NCBI RefSeq assembly: GCF_022758235.1
Contig: NZ_JALEBG010000001.1
Span: 3,153,460 to 3,217,459, forward strand
DNA: 64,000 nucleotides
DNA from: Pontibacter liquoris
GTDB lineage: Bacteria; Bacteroidota; Bacteroidia; Cytophagales; Hymenobacteraceae
Reading direction: 5' to 3'
Made by a program: the position numbers and the translations under genes. This document shows, one piece after another, positions 15,722-23,965 of the stretch. Below the pieces are notes generated by a model, which did no database searches, was not told where the DNA came from, and saw nothing but the letters and a program-made list of their open reading frames with translations. Within the stretch, counting starts at the first letter, position 1, and every line of letters starts with the position of its first letter.

Positions 15722-17203
15722 TTGGATTTTCGCTCCTTTAACTTACACGACGACGTACTAACCGGTATTGAGTCAATGGGATACCGTACGCCCACCCCTG
15801 TGCAGGAACAGGCGATACCGCTTATACTTGAACAAAAAGATATGATTGCCTGCGCCCAGACCGGCACTGGCAAAACGGCCGCTTACCTACTCCCGCTCCT
15901 GGACCGCATCTCGCACGGCAACTACGACCATACCAGCACGCTGGTACTGGTGCCTACCCGCGAACTGGCCAAGCAGATAGATGAGCAGGTAGAAGGCTTT
16001 GGCTACTATGTTTCGGCCAGCTCTATTGCCATTTATGGCGGTAGCAAAGGCGATGAGTGGGACCAGCAGAAACGCGCCCTCACCAGCGGAGCCGACATAA
16101 TTATTGCTACGCCGGGCCGCCTGATGTCGCACATGGCCCTGGGCTATGTGAAACTGGACAAGCTCAATTACCTGGTGCTGGACGAGGCAGACAAGATGCT
16201 GGACATGGGCTTTATGGATGATATCCTGAAGATCGTGCGCTCCCTGCCCACTGAGCGCCAGACACTGCTCTTTTCGGCCACTATGCCCAAGAAGATCCGC
16301 GACCTGGCCCAGCAGATCCTGAAAGACCCGGCCCAGATAAACCTGGCAATTTCCAAGCCAGCCGAAGGCATTGACCAGCGCTTATACTTAGCCTACGATA
16401 ACCAGAAACTACCTCTGCTCGAGCACCTGCTGCAACAGCAGGACGTGCAAAGTATGATCATCTTTACTTCGCGCAAATCAAACGTGAGCCAGATCGTGCG
16501 CTCGCTCCGCAAAATGGGCTTCGCTGCCGATGGCATTCAGTCGGACCTGACGCAGGAAGAACGCGAGAAGGCGCTACAGGGCTTCAAAAACAAGCAGTAC
16601 CAGATCCTGGTGGCGACCGACATCATGTCGCGCGGCATCGACATCGACAGTCTGAGCCATGTGGTAAACTTCGATATGCCACAGGATGCCGAAGACTATG
16701 TGCACCGTGTGGGCCGTACCGCCCGCGCAGCTTCTACGGGTGTAGCCATCACCTTTGTGAACGAAAAGGATATGTACCGCGTGCGCAAGGTAGAGCAACT
16801 CATTGAACGCGAGCTGCCAAAACTTCCTTTACCGGATGGCTTTGGCGCAGCACCCGCCTATGACCCGACCCGCCGTGATGATGGCCGGGGCGGTGGCCGC
16901 TCAGGCGGTGGTGCCCGCACAGGTGGCGGCGGCAGCAGCCGTTCTTCTGCAGGAGGCCGCAACCGCAGCAACGATCGCAGAGGCCCTAAACCAGGCGCAC
17001 CCCGCCACGAAGGAAACGACCGGCCTATAAAAGCGGCCAACCATACGCCCCGCACCGAAGGCACACCAAAAGCAGCCGACGGGCAGCAGCCGGAAGCCAG
17101 CCCACGCAAGCGCAACAACCGCCGCAACAACCGTAACCGGCCGAAGAGTGCGGCCACACCGCAACCAAATGCCCCGCGCAACCAGGATACGCCACAGGAA
17201 TAG
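15722..17203 (+). CDS. DEAD-box ATP-dependent RNA helicase
   Basis: This is a 493-residue RNA helicase of the RhlE/DeaD type, acting in ribosome assembly or RNA decay. The motifs are complete: Q motif (FNLHDDVLTGIESMGYRTPTPVQ split across residues 6-28), I (AQTGTGKT, 45-52), Ia (PTRELAKQI), II (DEADKML, about 150), III (SATMP, about 184), IV-V (ATDIMSRGIDI) and VI (HRVGRTARA, about 327). After about residue 380 the tail is low-complexity and rich in Gly, Arg, Asn and Pro (GGGRSGGGARTGGGGSSRSS), an RNA-binding extension. The only start giving the normal N-terminus (MDFRSFNL) is a TTG codon, with no in-frame ATG upstream. Confidence 0.92.
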   Translation: MDFRSFNLHDDVLTGIESMGYRTPTPVQEQAIPLILEQKDMIACAQTGTGKTAAYLLPLLDRISHGNYDHTSTLVLVPTRELAKQIDEQVEGFGYYVSASSIAIYGGSKGDEWDQQKRALTSGADIIIATPGRLMSHMALGYVKLDKLNYLVLDEADKMLDMGFMDDILKIVRSLPTERQTLLFSATMPKKIRDLAQQILKDPAQINLAISKPAEGIDQRLYLAYDNQKLPLLEHLLQQQDVQSMIIFTSRKSNVSQIVRSLRKMGFAADGIQSDLTQEEREKALQGFKNKQYQILVATDIMSRGIDIDSLSHVVNFDMPQDAEDYVHRVGRTARAASTGVAITFVNEKDMYRVRKVEQLIERELPKLPLPDGFGAAPAYDPTRRDDGRGGGRSGGGARTGGGGSSRSSAGGRNRSNDRRGPKPGAPRHEGNDRPIKAANHTPRTEGTPKAADGQQPEASPRKRNNRRNNRNRPKSAATPQPNAPRNQDTPQE

Positions 17204-17227
17204 TAAAGACAAGCATATGCTTATAAG

Positions 17228-17257
17228 AAGAGCCGCCCGATGGAGCGGCTCTTTTTT
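17228..17257 (+). terminator. Intrinsic terminator after DEAD-box gene
   Basis: AAGAGCCGC pairs with GCGGCTCTT around an eight-base loop and runs into TTTTTTG, 25 bases past the helicase stop. Confidence 0.85.
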
Positions 17258-17588
17258 GTTTGTGATCATCCCCTCCGTTTTTCTGCATACACGCCTCCTT
17301 GTTTCCAACTTAACTCTTCACCTTGTCACCATTGGTTTTACCATACGTCTTTGCATTGTGCTATCACCTGAATTAAAAACTCAAAAAAAGCCTATTCCCT
17401 TAAAAATAAATAACTATATTAGTATAAATATATTGTTTGCAGAATTATAACGTTACTCTCTTAAATACTATAACAAATTCCATTCTGAAGGAATACAGTC
17501 GTTTTACTTAGAAGCATTTAAAAGCAGCGATCCGGCTTATTACGGGCAGTATAGATCACTAAAATTAGCACCAAATAATCTACTTTAT
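17258..17588 (+). other. AT-rich leader region of TonB receptor gene
   Basis: This spacer between the helicase terminator and the receptor ATG becomes very AT-rich after 17370. I see no supported gene in it. It presumably holds the promoter of the receptor gene, but no clear -33/-7 pair stands out. Confidence 0.35.
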
Positions 17589-20003
17589 ATGAAACAAACG
17601 CTACTGGCAGCGCTGCTGTGTTGCTTTCTCTCTTCGTTTGCCGCTGCGCAAACGGGCACCGTAAAAGGCACCGCCCTCGATTCTGCCACCACCAAACCCC
17701 TGAGCTATGTCACCGTGCTGGTGCAGGAACAAGGCAAAACAGAAGCCCTTAAAACCACCTTTACCCAGCCAGACGGCTCTTTCGAGCTGGCCGGCCTGCC
17801 TCTTGCCGGGCAGTACCAGTTGCTGCTGACCTATGTAGGCTTTCAGACGAAAACGATCAAGCTCCCGGCCTTTACAGCTGACAAACCGCTTATCGCGTTA
17901 GGCAAGATTACCCTGGCGGGAACCACCAACAAGCTGCAGGAAGTGCAGGTAACCACCGAAAAGCTGCTGGTAACGCAGGACATCGACAAGATCAGCTATA
18001 ACGTAGAGGCCGACCCGGAAAGCAAGACCATGACAGCTCTGGACATGCTGCGCAAGGTACCGCTGCTGACCGTGGACGCCGAAGACAACATCAAGCTGAA
18101 CGGCAGCGGCAGCTATAAGGTGCTTGTTAACGGCAAGACCTCCTCGCTGTTCGTCAACAGCCCCAAAGACGTGTTTAAAAGTATGCCGGCCAGCTCCATT
18201 AAAAGTGTGGAGGTGATCACCAACCCACCCTCGAAGTATGAGGCGGAGGGCGTAGGCGGCATTATCAACATCATCACCCACAAAAACGAGAACAACGGCT
18301 ATAACGGCTCTGTCAATTTAGGCCTTGGCCTTCCCAAATCCTCGTATGGCAGCGGGTTCTTTACAGCCGTACAGGGCAAGTTCGGCTTCTCGGGGTATGG
18401 CGGCATGGGCAACAATAATTCGCCCAGCAACAGGAGCACCTTGTATCGCCAGGACCCGTCCGGCACGATCATGGACCAGGAGGGCAGCGGCAAAAACAGC
18501 GGCCGCCATGTATATTTTTCCGGCGAGCTAAGCTTTGAGCTCGACACGCTCAACCTGTTCACGGCCAACTTCAGTACCAACCGCAGCAACGGCGACAACA
18601 GCATGCAGCAGCTCGTCCGCAACATCAGCCCCGAAGGACAGCTGCTGAACGCTTACAGCAGGCAGAACACCGGTACCAACTATTGGGAAAACCAGGACTT
18701 TGGCGTGAACCTGCAGCATACTTTTAAACGCAACAAAGAGCAGCTGCTTACCCTCTCCTATAGGTATGGCAAAAACGGCAACGGCAATTTCTCCGATTTT
18801 ATCTATAATCAGGACATTGGTACCACCGATAATAACGGCGATGCGGTAGAACAGACCCTGCAGGCCGACTACGTGCACCCCTTCGGGAAGCATAACCTGG
18901 AAGTGGGCGCCAAATCCATTTTCCGGAAAAACACCAGCGACTATTACTACAAGCAATACGACCCGGAGCAACACCTATACATCCTTAACCCTGGCCTGAG
19001 CAACAATTTTGCCTATGATCAGGACATCAACGCTGCCTATACGGCCGTGAGCCTGAAGAAAGACAAATGGGGCCTGAAAGTTGGCGCACGCCTGGAAGCT
19101 ACCTCCGTGGATGCTGACTTTAAATCGTCGGGCACGGTGGCGAAGAACGAGTACACAAACCTGATCCCGAATGTGTCCCTCTCGCGCATGCTGAAGGGAA
19201 TGAGTACACTGCGCCTCTCGTACACGCAACGCATCGAGCGGCCCAGTTTATACTACCTCAACCCCTACGTGAGCCCTATTGACCCGAAAAACATCAGCTA
19301 TGGCAACCCAAACCTGAATGCCGCCACCAGCAACGTGTTTAACCTGGCCTATAACACCTTTGTAAAAGGCACGTCGGTTAATGCCAGCGTGTTCCACAAC
19401 TTTACCAACAACTCCATTCAGCGCGTTACCACCTTCAACCCTGCCGACTCGGTGGCCAGCACCACGTACGGCAACATTGGCCGCAACAGCACCACCGGTT
19501 TATCGCTTAACGGCAACACCACCTTCTTCAAAAAACTAAATGTGAACCTGAACGGCGGCATCAGTTACGTGGACCTGCACAGCTCGCTGTACAGCAACAG
19601 CGGTTTCTCGGCAAACGTGTTCAGCTACATCAGCTATAAATTTGAGAAAAACTGGCGCGTGAGCACCAATATCGGTTACTACTCGCCGAATGTGCTGCTG
19701 CAGGGCACGTCGGCGGCGTATATGTTCAACAGCTTCTCGGTAAACAAGCAGTTCCTGAAAGAAGAGAAGGCGGGGATCAGCCTGTCGGTGAGCAACCCTT
19801 TTCAGGAGAACCGCCGCTGGGTAAACGAGGTGGCTTCCGAGGGCTTTTATCAGAAACAGGTGTCTTATTTCCAGGCCCGGCGCTTTAGCCTGTCGTTTAA
19901 CTACCGCTTTGGCAAGCTGAAAGGCGGCATCAAGAAAAACAAACGCGGCATTAAAAACGATGACCTGCAGGGCGGTGGCGACCAGAAAGAAGGCGGCAAC
20001 TAA
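17589..20003 (+). CDS. TonB-dependent receptor-like outer membrane protein
   Basis: This 804-residue outer membrane receptor belongs to the CarboxypepD_reg plus plug plus beta-barrel class (OMP_b-brl_3 type) typical of Bacteroidota. A signal peptide (MKQTLLAALLCCFLSSFAAAQ, residues 1-21) is followed by a carboxypeptidase-regulatory-like domain (about 24-105, GTVKGTALDSATTKPLSYVT). The plug domain spans about 115-235 and includes LNGSGSYKVLVNGKTSSLF and GVGGIINIITHK. The barrel occupies the rest, rich in alternating aromatic strands, and ends in a Lys/Gly-rich tail (KKNKRGIKNDDLQGGGDQKEGGN) instead of the usual terminal Phe. The substrate is not evident; no SusD or DUF4249 partner is adjacent. 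Confidence 0.88.
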   Translation: MKQTLLAALLCCFLSSFAAAQTGTVKGTALDSATTKPLSYVTVLVQEQGKTEALKTTFTQPDGSFELAGLPLAGQYQLLLTYVGFQTKTIKLPAFTADKPLIALGKITLAGTTNKLQEVQVTTEKLLVTQDIDKISYNVEADPESKTMTALDMLRKVPLLTVDAEDNIKLNGSGSYKVLVNGKTSSLFVNSPKDVFKSMPASSIKSVEVITNPPSKYEAEGVGGIINIITHKNENNGYNGSVNLGLGLPKSSYGSGFFTAVQGKFGFSGYGGMGNNNSPSNRSTLYRQDPSGTIMDQEGSGKNSGRHVYFSGELSFELDTLNLFTANFSTNRSNGDNSMQQLVRNISPEGQLLNAYSRQNTGTNYWENQDFGVNLQHTFKRNKEQLLTLSYRYGKNGNGNFSDFIYNQDIGTTDNNGDAVEQTLQADYVHPFGKHNLEVGAKSIFRKNTSDYYYKQYDPEQHLYILNPGLSNNFAYDQDINAAYTAVSLKKDKWGLKVGARLEATSVDADFKSSGTVAKNEYTNLIPNVSLSRMLKGMSTLRLSYTQRIERPSLYYLNPYVSPIDPKNISYGNPNLNAATSNVFNLAYNTFVKGTSVNASVFHNFTNNSIQRVTTFNPADSVASTTYGNIGRNSTTGLSLNGNTTFFKKLNVNLNGGISYVDLHSSLYSNSGFSANVFSYISYKFEKNWRVSTNIGYYSPNVLLQGTSAAYMFNSFSVNKQFLKEEKAGISLSVSNPFQENRRWVNEVASEGFYQKQVSYFQARRFSLSFNYRFGKLKGGIKKNKRGIKNDDLQGGGDQKEGGN

Positions 20004-20010
20004 GGCTGGT

Positions 20011-20084
20011 AAGTATACCCTCCTGGTGCGCCAGAAAGGGGCTGCTTGCAGCTGTAGCATTTCTGGCGCATTCGCATTATACTT
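20011..20084. terminator. Long hairpin flanked by AAGTATA/TATACTT
   Basis: TGCGCCAGAAA (20027-20037) pairs perfectly with TTTCTGGCGCA (20060-20070), with an inner GCTGC/GCAGC pair. AAGTATA (20011-20017) and TATACTT (20078-20084) stand outside it nearly symmetrically. There is no long T tract, so it may stabilise the receptor mRNA end or terminate weakly before pncA, whose ATG is at 20090. Confidence 0.55.
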
Positions 20085-20089
20085 GCTGT

Positions 20090-20704
20090 ATGAGAGCTTT
20101 ATTATTGATCGATATTCAGAACGACTTTTTACCGGGCGGCGCGCTGGCCGTGCCGGAAGGAGACCGGATTATCCCGCTTGCCAATCAGATGCAGCCACAT
20201 TTCGATTTGGTGGTGGCTACGCAGGACTGGCATTCCCAAAACCACAAAAGCTTTGCCTCCCAGCACCCGGGCAAAAACGTGTTTGAGGTGACCACCTTGC
20301 AGGGCCTGGAGCAGGTGTTGTGGCCAGACCATTGCATGCAGGATACGGCAGGCGCTGAACTCGCCAGGGCATTGGAGCAAAACCGCATCGAAGCCATTTT
20401 CCGCAAAGGCACCAACCCGGAGATAGACAGCTACAGCGGTTTTTACGATAACGGCCGCCTGAAAAGCACCGGCCTGGCCGATTACCTGCGGGGCAAAGGT
20501 ATAACCCAGGTATACTTAGCCGGTTTAGCCGCCGACTACTGTGTTTATTTTTCCGCGAAGGATGCGCTGACGGAAGGGTTTGAAGTATACTATATCGAAG
20601 ATGCTGTTCGCGCTATTGACGCTGCAGGATTCGAGAAGGCCAAAGCTGATCTGGTAGCGCGCGGCGGGCAGCTTGTGCAGAGCCATACGCTGCTACCTAA
20701 GTAG
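20090..20704 (+). CDS. pncA: Nicotinamidase
   Basis: PncA hydrolyses nicotinamide to nicotinate in the NAD salvage pathway and also converts pyrazinamide. The 204-residue protein shows the cysteine-hydrolase triad D8 (LLIDIQNDFLPGG), K106 (FRKGTNP) and C151 (AADYCVYF). It also has the metal-binding stretch D46-W-H48-SQNH52. Length and motif spacing match the E. coli and yeast enzymes. The gene starts five bases after a TATACTT word and 20 bases after a long hairpin. It is followed by about 330 bases without a gene. Confidence 0.94.
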   Translation: MRALLLIDIQNDFLPGGALAVPEGDRIIPLANQMQPHFDLVVATQDWHSQNHKSFASQHPGKNVFEVTTLQGLEQVLWPDHCMQDTAGAELARALEQNRIEAIFRKGTNPEIDSYSGFYDNGRLKSTGLADYLRGKGITQVYLAGLAADYCVYFSAKDALTEGFEVYYIEDAVRAIDAAGFEKAKADLVARGGQLVQSHTLLPK

Positions 20705-21032
20705 CAAGAAGCAATCCGCACATAGTATAGCTATACCGAAGTGCTATGCTGTTTATTTACTATAGTGCAAGTATAAACCGGATCATGCGGTTTGGCAGGG
20801 AGTTAATCTATTTGACAAACCGTAAGCAATGTATAGATCTGCTTTCCAATGCAGGGAAGATGAGCCAAACTCCATTTGCAGTTTAAAATGGCAAGCAAAC
20901 AGGCAAAGCGTACTCCGGCTAAAGGGCTAATAATCGGAATAACTCCTTATATACTATAGTTGAGCTTCATAAAAAGCCTTTATGGTAAAAATATTCTTTC
21001 CTTCCCTTATAAGATAAAGTAAAGTATAATAG
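20705..21032 (+). other. Intergenic region with small palindromes
   Basis: This gene-free stretch becomes AT-rich toward 21030. It holds the perfect 12-base palindrome GTATAGCTATAC (20725-20736) and two AAGTATA words (near 20769 and 21021). No terminator or RNA gene is evident. Confidence 0.35.
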
Positions 21033-21479
21033 ATGAAAAACTTCAATAGGTACTTTATTCAAAAAACTATCATAGCAGTTGGGTTCTTATTGCTGCCTTT
21101 TATAACTTATGCACAGGATGCAGGTGCTTTGCCTTATCATGAAAACCAGGTTGAACCTGATCAGGAAATGAGTCCGTCAGGAACAGCAACAGATAAATTC
21201 AAAGCTGTTCATATTATTTCTACTAGTTTAAGAGGGGTGCGTGGCGCCAACGGAGTAGTCTATTGGGTTAGTAAGGATAAGGCGACACTATCGACCTATA
21301 AAGGAGCGCAACTACTCTGGCGGGCAGATGTGGCTGAAGCCTTTAAACCTGACATCCAACAGCCACAAATTGAGAAGCTTGTTTTTGCATCCAATGTGGT
21401 TTTTGTATTCGTCAGTAAAAGAGGATTTACTGAAATTAACCGGGACACCGGTCAATTAGGGAACAAAGTTATAAACTGA
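21033..21479 (+). CDS. Secreted protein of unknown function
   Basis: A 148-residue exported protein: MKNFNRYFIQKTIIAVGFLLLPFITYAQ is a signal peptide with probable cleavage after TYA. The mature part is beta-rich, with VVYWVSKDKATLSTYKGAQLLWRADV and KLVFASNVVFVFVSKRGFTEIN. This may resemble one blade of a propeller or a PQQ-like strand pair, but no family is recognised. The gene is AT-rich relative to pncA and menA, as is the following acetyltransferase gene, so this 1.4-kb stretch may be an acquired patch. Confidence 0.6.
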   Translation: MKNFNRYFIQKTIIAVGFLLLPFITYAQDAGALPYHENQVEPDQEMSPSGTATDKFKAVHIISTSLRGVRGANGVVYWVSKDKATLSTYKGAQLLWRADVAEAFKPDIQQPQIEKLVFASNVVFVFVSKRGFTEINRDTGQLGNKVIN

Positions 21480-21635
21480 GACATCCTTTATGATTGGAAA
21501 CGAATTGGCTATAACCACCAAATAAGTAACTTCTTCACCAAGCACACCCATGGGCAGCTTAGCCGTCTCATAGCCCAACCGTAATAGGGCAATTTAAAAC
21601 ATCACCAACCGAAAAATCAATTTGAACTAGACAAA

Positions 21636-22124
21636 ATGTCTAACATCAAACCTGACATAAAACTTAGCCCAACAGAAGTTGCCGACTTAGATAGTTTATT
21701 TCTATTTCAACTTGACAAAGAAGGAAGATATTTAGCAGCGTTCACACCAAAAGACCCGACAGACAAAGCAGCGTATTTGCTTAAATACACAAAATTATTG
21801 CATGATCCGAGCGTCAATAACCAGACCATTATAGCGGATGATGTTATTGCAGGAAGTATAGCAAAGTTTGTAATAGAAGGCAATGCGGAAATTACTTATT
21901 GGCTAGACAGAAAATTCTGGGGAAAAGGAATTGCCACAAAAGCACTTCAGGAATTCCTTACCATAGAAACTGCCAGACCCATTTTTGGACGCGTTGCATT
22001 TGACAATTTTGGCTCGCAAAAGGTTTTAGAAAAATGTGGTTTCGTTAAGATCGGAACTGACAAAGGTTTTGCCAATGCCCGGCAAACAGAGATAGAAGAA
22101 TTTATTTATAGGCTTGACTACTGA
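21636..22124 (+). CDS. GNAT family N-acetyltransferase (RimJ/RimL-like)
   Basis: This 162-residue single-domain acetyltransferase of the GNAT fold transfers acetyl groups from acetyl-CoA to amines. The family hallmarks are the strand pair IAGSIAKFVIEGNAEITYWLDRKFWGKGIATKAL (about 72-105), where WGKGIATKAL is the pyrophosphate-binding Q/RxxGxG/A variant, and the C-terminal RVAFDNFGSQKVLEKCGFVKIG. These place it near the RimJ/RimL or ribosomal-protein group. The N-terminal DLDSLFLFQLDKEGRYLAAFTPKD matches family members that act on small molecules or antibiotics. The AT-rich composition suggests transfer. It is convergent with menA, with a terminator between them. Confidence 0.82.
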   Translation: MSNIKPDIKLSPTEVADLDSLFLFQLDKEGRYLAAFTPKDPTDKAAYLLKYTKLLHDPSVNNQTIIADDVIAGSIAKFVIEGNAEITYWLDRKFWGKGIATKALQEFLTIETARPIFGRVAFDNFGSQKVLEKCGFVKIGTDKGFANARQTEIEEFIYRLDY

Positions 22125-22156
22125 GCAACAGAAAAACGCCCATAACAGCAGCTACT

Positions 22157-22194
22157 AAAAGTGGCCAGCACCCGAAGGTACTGGCCACTTTTTT
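22157..22194. terminator. Bidirectional terminator, GNAT / menA
   Basis: A perfect 12-base-pair stem of AAAAGTGGCCAG and CTGGCCACTTTT around a 12-base loop, with T tracts in both directions, between the convergent genes. Confidence 0.88.
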
Positions 22195-22211
22195 GTATAT
22201 CCTTTTCATGA

Positions 22212-23147
22212 CTACAACACCTGTCCTATTCCAAACAGCAGCACGAATAGCAGTGTGGTCAGCGCCATTTGCTTTAAGTAGGGGTCCAGTTCCTGGGAGG
22301 TTTGCCTGCGCCATACGTTTACGCCATTGATCACCACCAGCGGCAGCACTAGCACAAACAAAAACTGCCAGGCGTTCTGGTAGTGCAGCACCACGTACAG
22401 CACGGCGCTTAACACGCCTCCGGCAAGCAGGAAAAGGTGGTAGATACGCGCGCGCTTTGCTCCCATGCGCACCGGCAGCGAGCGTTTGCCCGCCAGTGTA
22501 TCGGATTTAATGTCGCGGATGTTGTTTACGTTGAGCACCGCCGTGGAGAAAAAGCCGCAGATGAGCGCCGGAAGAATAATCATGCTATCAAACGCCTTGG
22601 CCTGCAGAAAATAGGTACCCAGCACCCCCACCAGCCCAAAGAAAAGAAACACCGAGATATCGCCCAAACCGGCATAGCCGTAAGGTTTGGCGCCCGCCGT
22701 ATAGTTAATGGCGGCCCAGATAGCCGCCAGCCCGATAGCCAGGAACAGTAGGAACAGCAAAATGCCGCCCGTGCCAAACGATACCCACAGCAGCAAAATA
22801 CCCGACACCAGCGAGAGCATGGTGAGCACGGCCATACCACCCTTCATTTGGTCGGCGGTAATGTGGCCGGCCTGCACCGCCCGCATCGGGCCTTCGCGGT
22901 GGGCACTGTCAGCGCCATGTTTGGAGTCGCCGTAATCGTTGGCCAGGTTAGAAAGCACCTGCAGAAATAACGTGGTGAGCACGCAAAGGCTTACTACCGT
23001 GCCATTAAAAACATGATTGGCCGCAGCCATAAAAGCGCCCATCCCAATGCAGGAGAAAGCCAGGGGCAACGTGCGGGGTCTAAAAGCCGAAATCCAGGCC
23101 CTTGCCAGACCTGGATTCTGCGTACTTGTGTGTTGTGATGTATTCAA
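22212..23147 (-). CDS. menA: 1,4-dihydroxy-2-naphthoate polyprenyltransferase
   Basis: MenA attaches the polyprenyl chain to 1,4-dihydroxy-2-naphthoate, the membrane step of menaquinone synthesis; menaquinone would be the acceptor for the nuo complex in this window. The protein is UbiA-like with about eight helices. The first Asp-rich motif is NLANDYGDSKHGAD (about residues 75-88) and the second lies in NVNNIRDIKSDTLAGKRSL (about 195-213). The start is uncertain: there is no in-frame ATG before the conserved region. TTG at 23147 (LNTSQHTS) fits relatives, while TTG at 23177 lies inside an imperfect palindrome. Length from 23147 is 311 residues. Confidence 0.9.
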   Translation of the reverse strand: MNTSQHTSTQNPGLARAWISAFRPRTLPLAFSCIGMGAFMAAANHVFNGTVVSLCVLTTLFLQVLSNLANDYGDSKHGADSAHREGPMRAVQAGHITADQMKGGMAVLTMLSLVSGILLLWVSFGTGGILLFLLFLAIGLAAIWAAINYTAGAKPYGYAGLGDISVFLFFGLVGVLGTYFLQAKAFDSMIILPALICGFFSTAVLNVNNIRDIKSDTLAGKRSLPVRMGAKRARIYHLFLLAGGVLSAVLYVVLHYQNAWQFLFVLVLPLVVINGVNVWRRQTSQELDPYLKQMALTTLLFVLLFGIGQVL

Positions 23148-23170
23148 TTTTGTAAGAGAAACGAATTTCC

Positions 23171-23231
23171 GGCGCAAGCGTCCGCTTGTGCCTTACAGGC
23201 ATTTTGTAGGGCGCAAGCAAACGCCTTCGCC
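23171..23231. repeat. Two copies of an imperfect palindrome
   Basis: GGCGCAAGCG(T)CCGCTTGTGCC at 23171-23192 and GGCGCAAGCAAACGCCTTCGCC at 23210-23231 are related hairpin-forming units in the menA-gpx spacer, 17 bases apart. They look like members of a dispersed intergenic repeat. Confidence 0.5.
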
Positions 23232-23252
23232 ATGTTACTTTCTAGCTAAGTA

Positions 23253-23873
23253 TTATTTTTGGGCAATGGCTGCCAGTATCTCCTCGCCCATGGGCTTTAC
23301 TTTGGAAGGATAAAAGGCCACTACTTTGCCGTTCTCGTCTACCAGGTACTTGCAGAAGTTCCAGGTTGGCTCCTCGTGGTTAGGGGCGTTTTGCTGCAGC
23401 CAGGCATATAAAGGCGCTTTGTCCTCTCCTTTCACCGATATCTTCTCAAACATCTGGAAACTCACGCCATAGTTCTTCTGGCAGAAGGTCGCGATCTCTT
23501 TGTTGGAGCCAGGCTCCTGACCACCAAAGTTATTGGCCGGAAAACCCAGGATCACCACATCCTTGCCGTGTGTTTCGTTCAGCTTCTGCAGGTCTTCGTA
23601 CTGAGGCGTAAAGCCGCACTCGGAGGCCGTATTTACCAGCAATACCTTTTTGCCTTTATACTGCGAAAAGTCGATTTCCTGGCCATCCAGCGAGGTCATC
23701 TTAAAGTCGTAAAAGTCACTTTTCTGCACATCGGCTGTGCCGGCCGTGTTTTCTGTTGCCATAGTTGCCGCTTTAGGTGCGTTGCTGCCGGCCGGTTGGT
23801 GGCAAGCTACAAAGATACTCAGCACTCCTGCCAGTGCCACCATTTGTACCAGGATTGTTGATTTTTTAGCCAT
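23253..23873 (-). CDS. Glutathione peroxidase-family lipoprotein
   Basis: This thiol peroxidase of the glutathione peroxidase family reduces peroxides and probably uses thioredoxin in bacteria. It has 206 residues, with an N-terminal lipoprotein signal MAKKSTILVQMVALAGVLSIFVAC (lipobox Cys about 24), so it is a membrane-anchored periplasmic form. The active-site motif NTASECGFTPQYEDLQKL (about residues 83-100) carries Cys at the position of selenocysteine, and the catalytic Trp/Asn lie in EPTWNFCKYLV. The FPANNFGGQEPGSN motif is also present. It lies on the same strand as menA and about 90 bases after argS begins its end region, without obvious operon linkage. Confidence 0.88.
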   Translation of the reverse strand: MAKKSTILVQMVALAGVLSIFVACHQPAGSNAPKAATMATENTAGTADVQKSDFYDFKMTSLDGQEIDFSQYKGKKVLLVNTASECGFTPQYEDLQKLNETHGKDVVILGFPANNFGGQEPGSNKEIATFCQKNYGVSFQMFEKISVKGEDKAPLYAWLQQNAPNHEEPTWNFCKYLVDENGKVVAFYPSKVKPMGEEILAAIAQK

Positions 23874-23965
23874 ATCAGTTTTTAGTAATTACGTGTTCTG
23901 TGCCTGTGACGTTCAAACAGCAAACGCCTATACTTGTTTACTGCAAGCCGCTAAAACTTTTATAC

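Noticed and set aside
16901..17308. Cys-rich minus-strand frames opposite the helicase tail
   Set aside because: They arise from the Gly/Arg-rich C-terminus of the DEAD-box protein read on the other strand.
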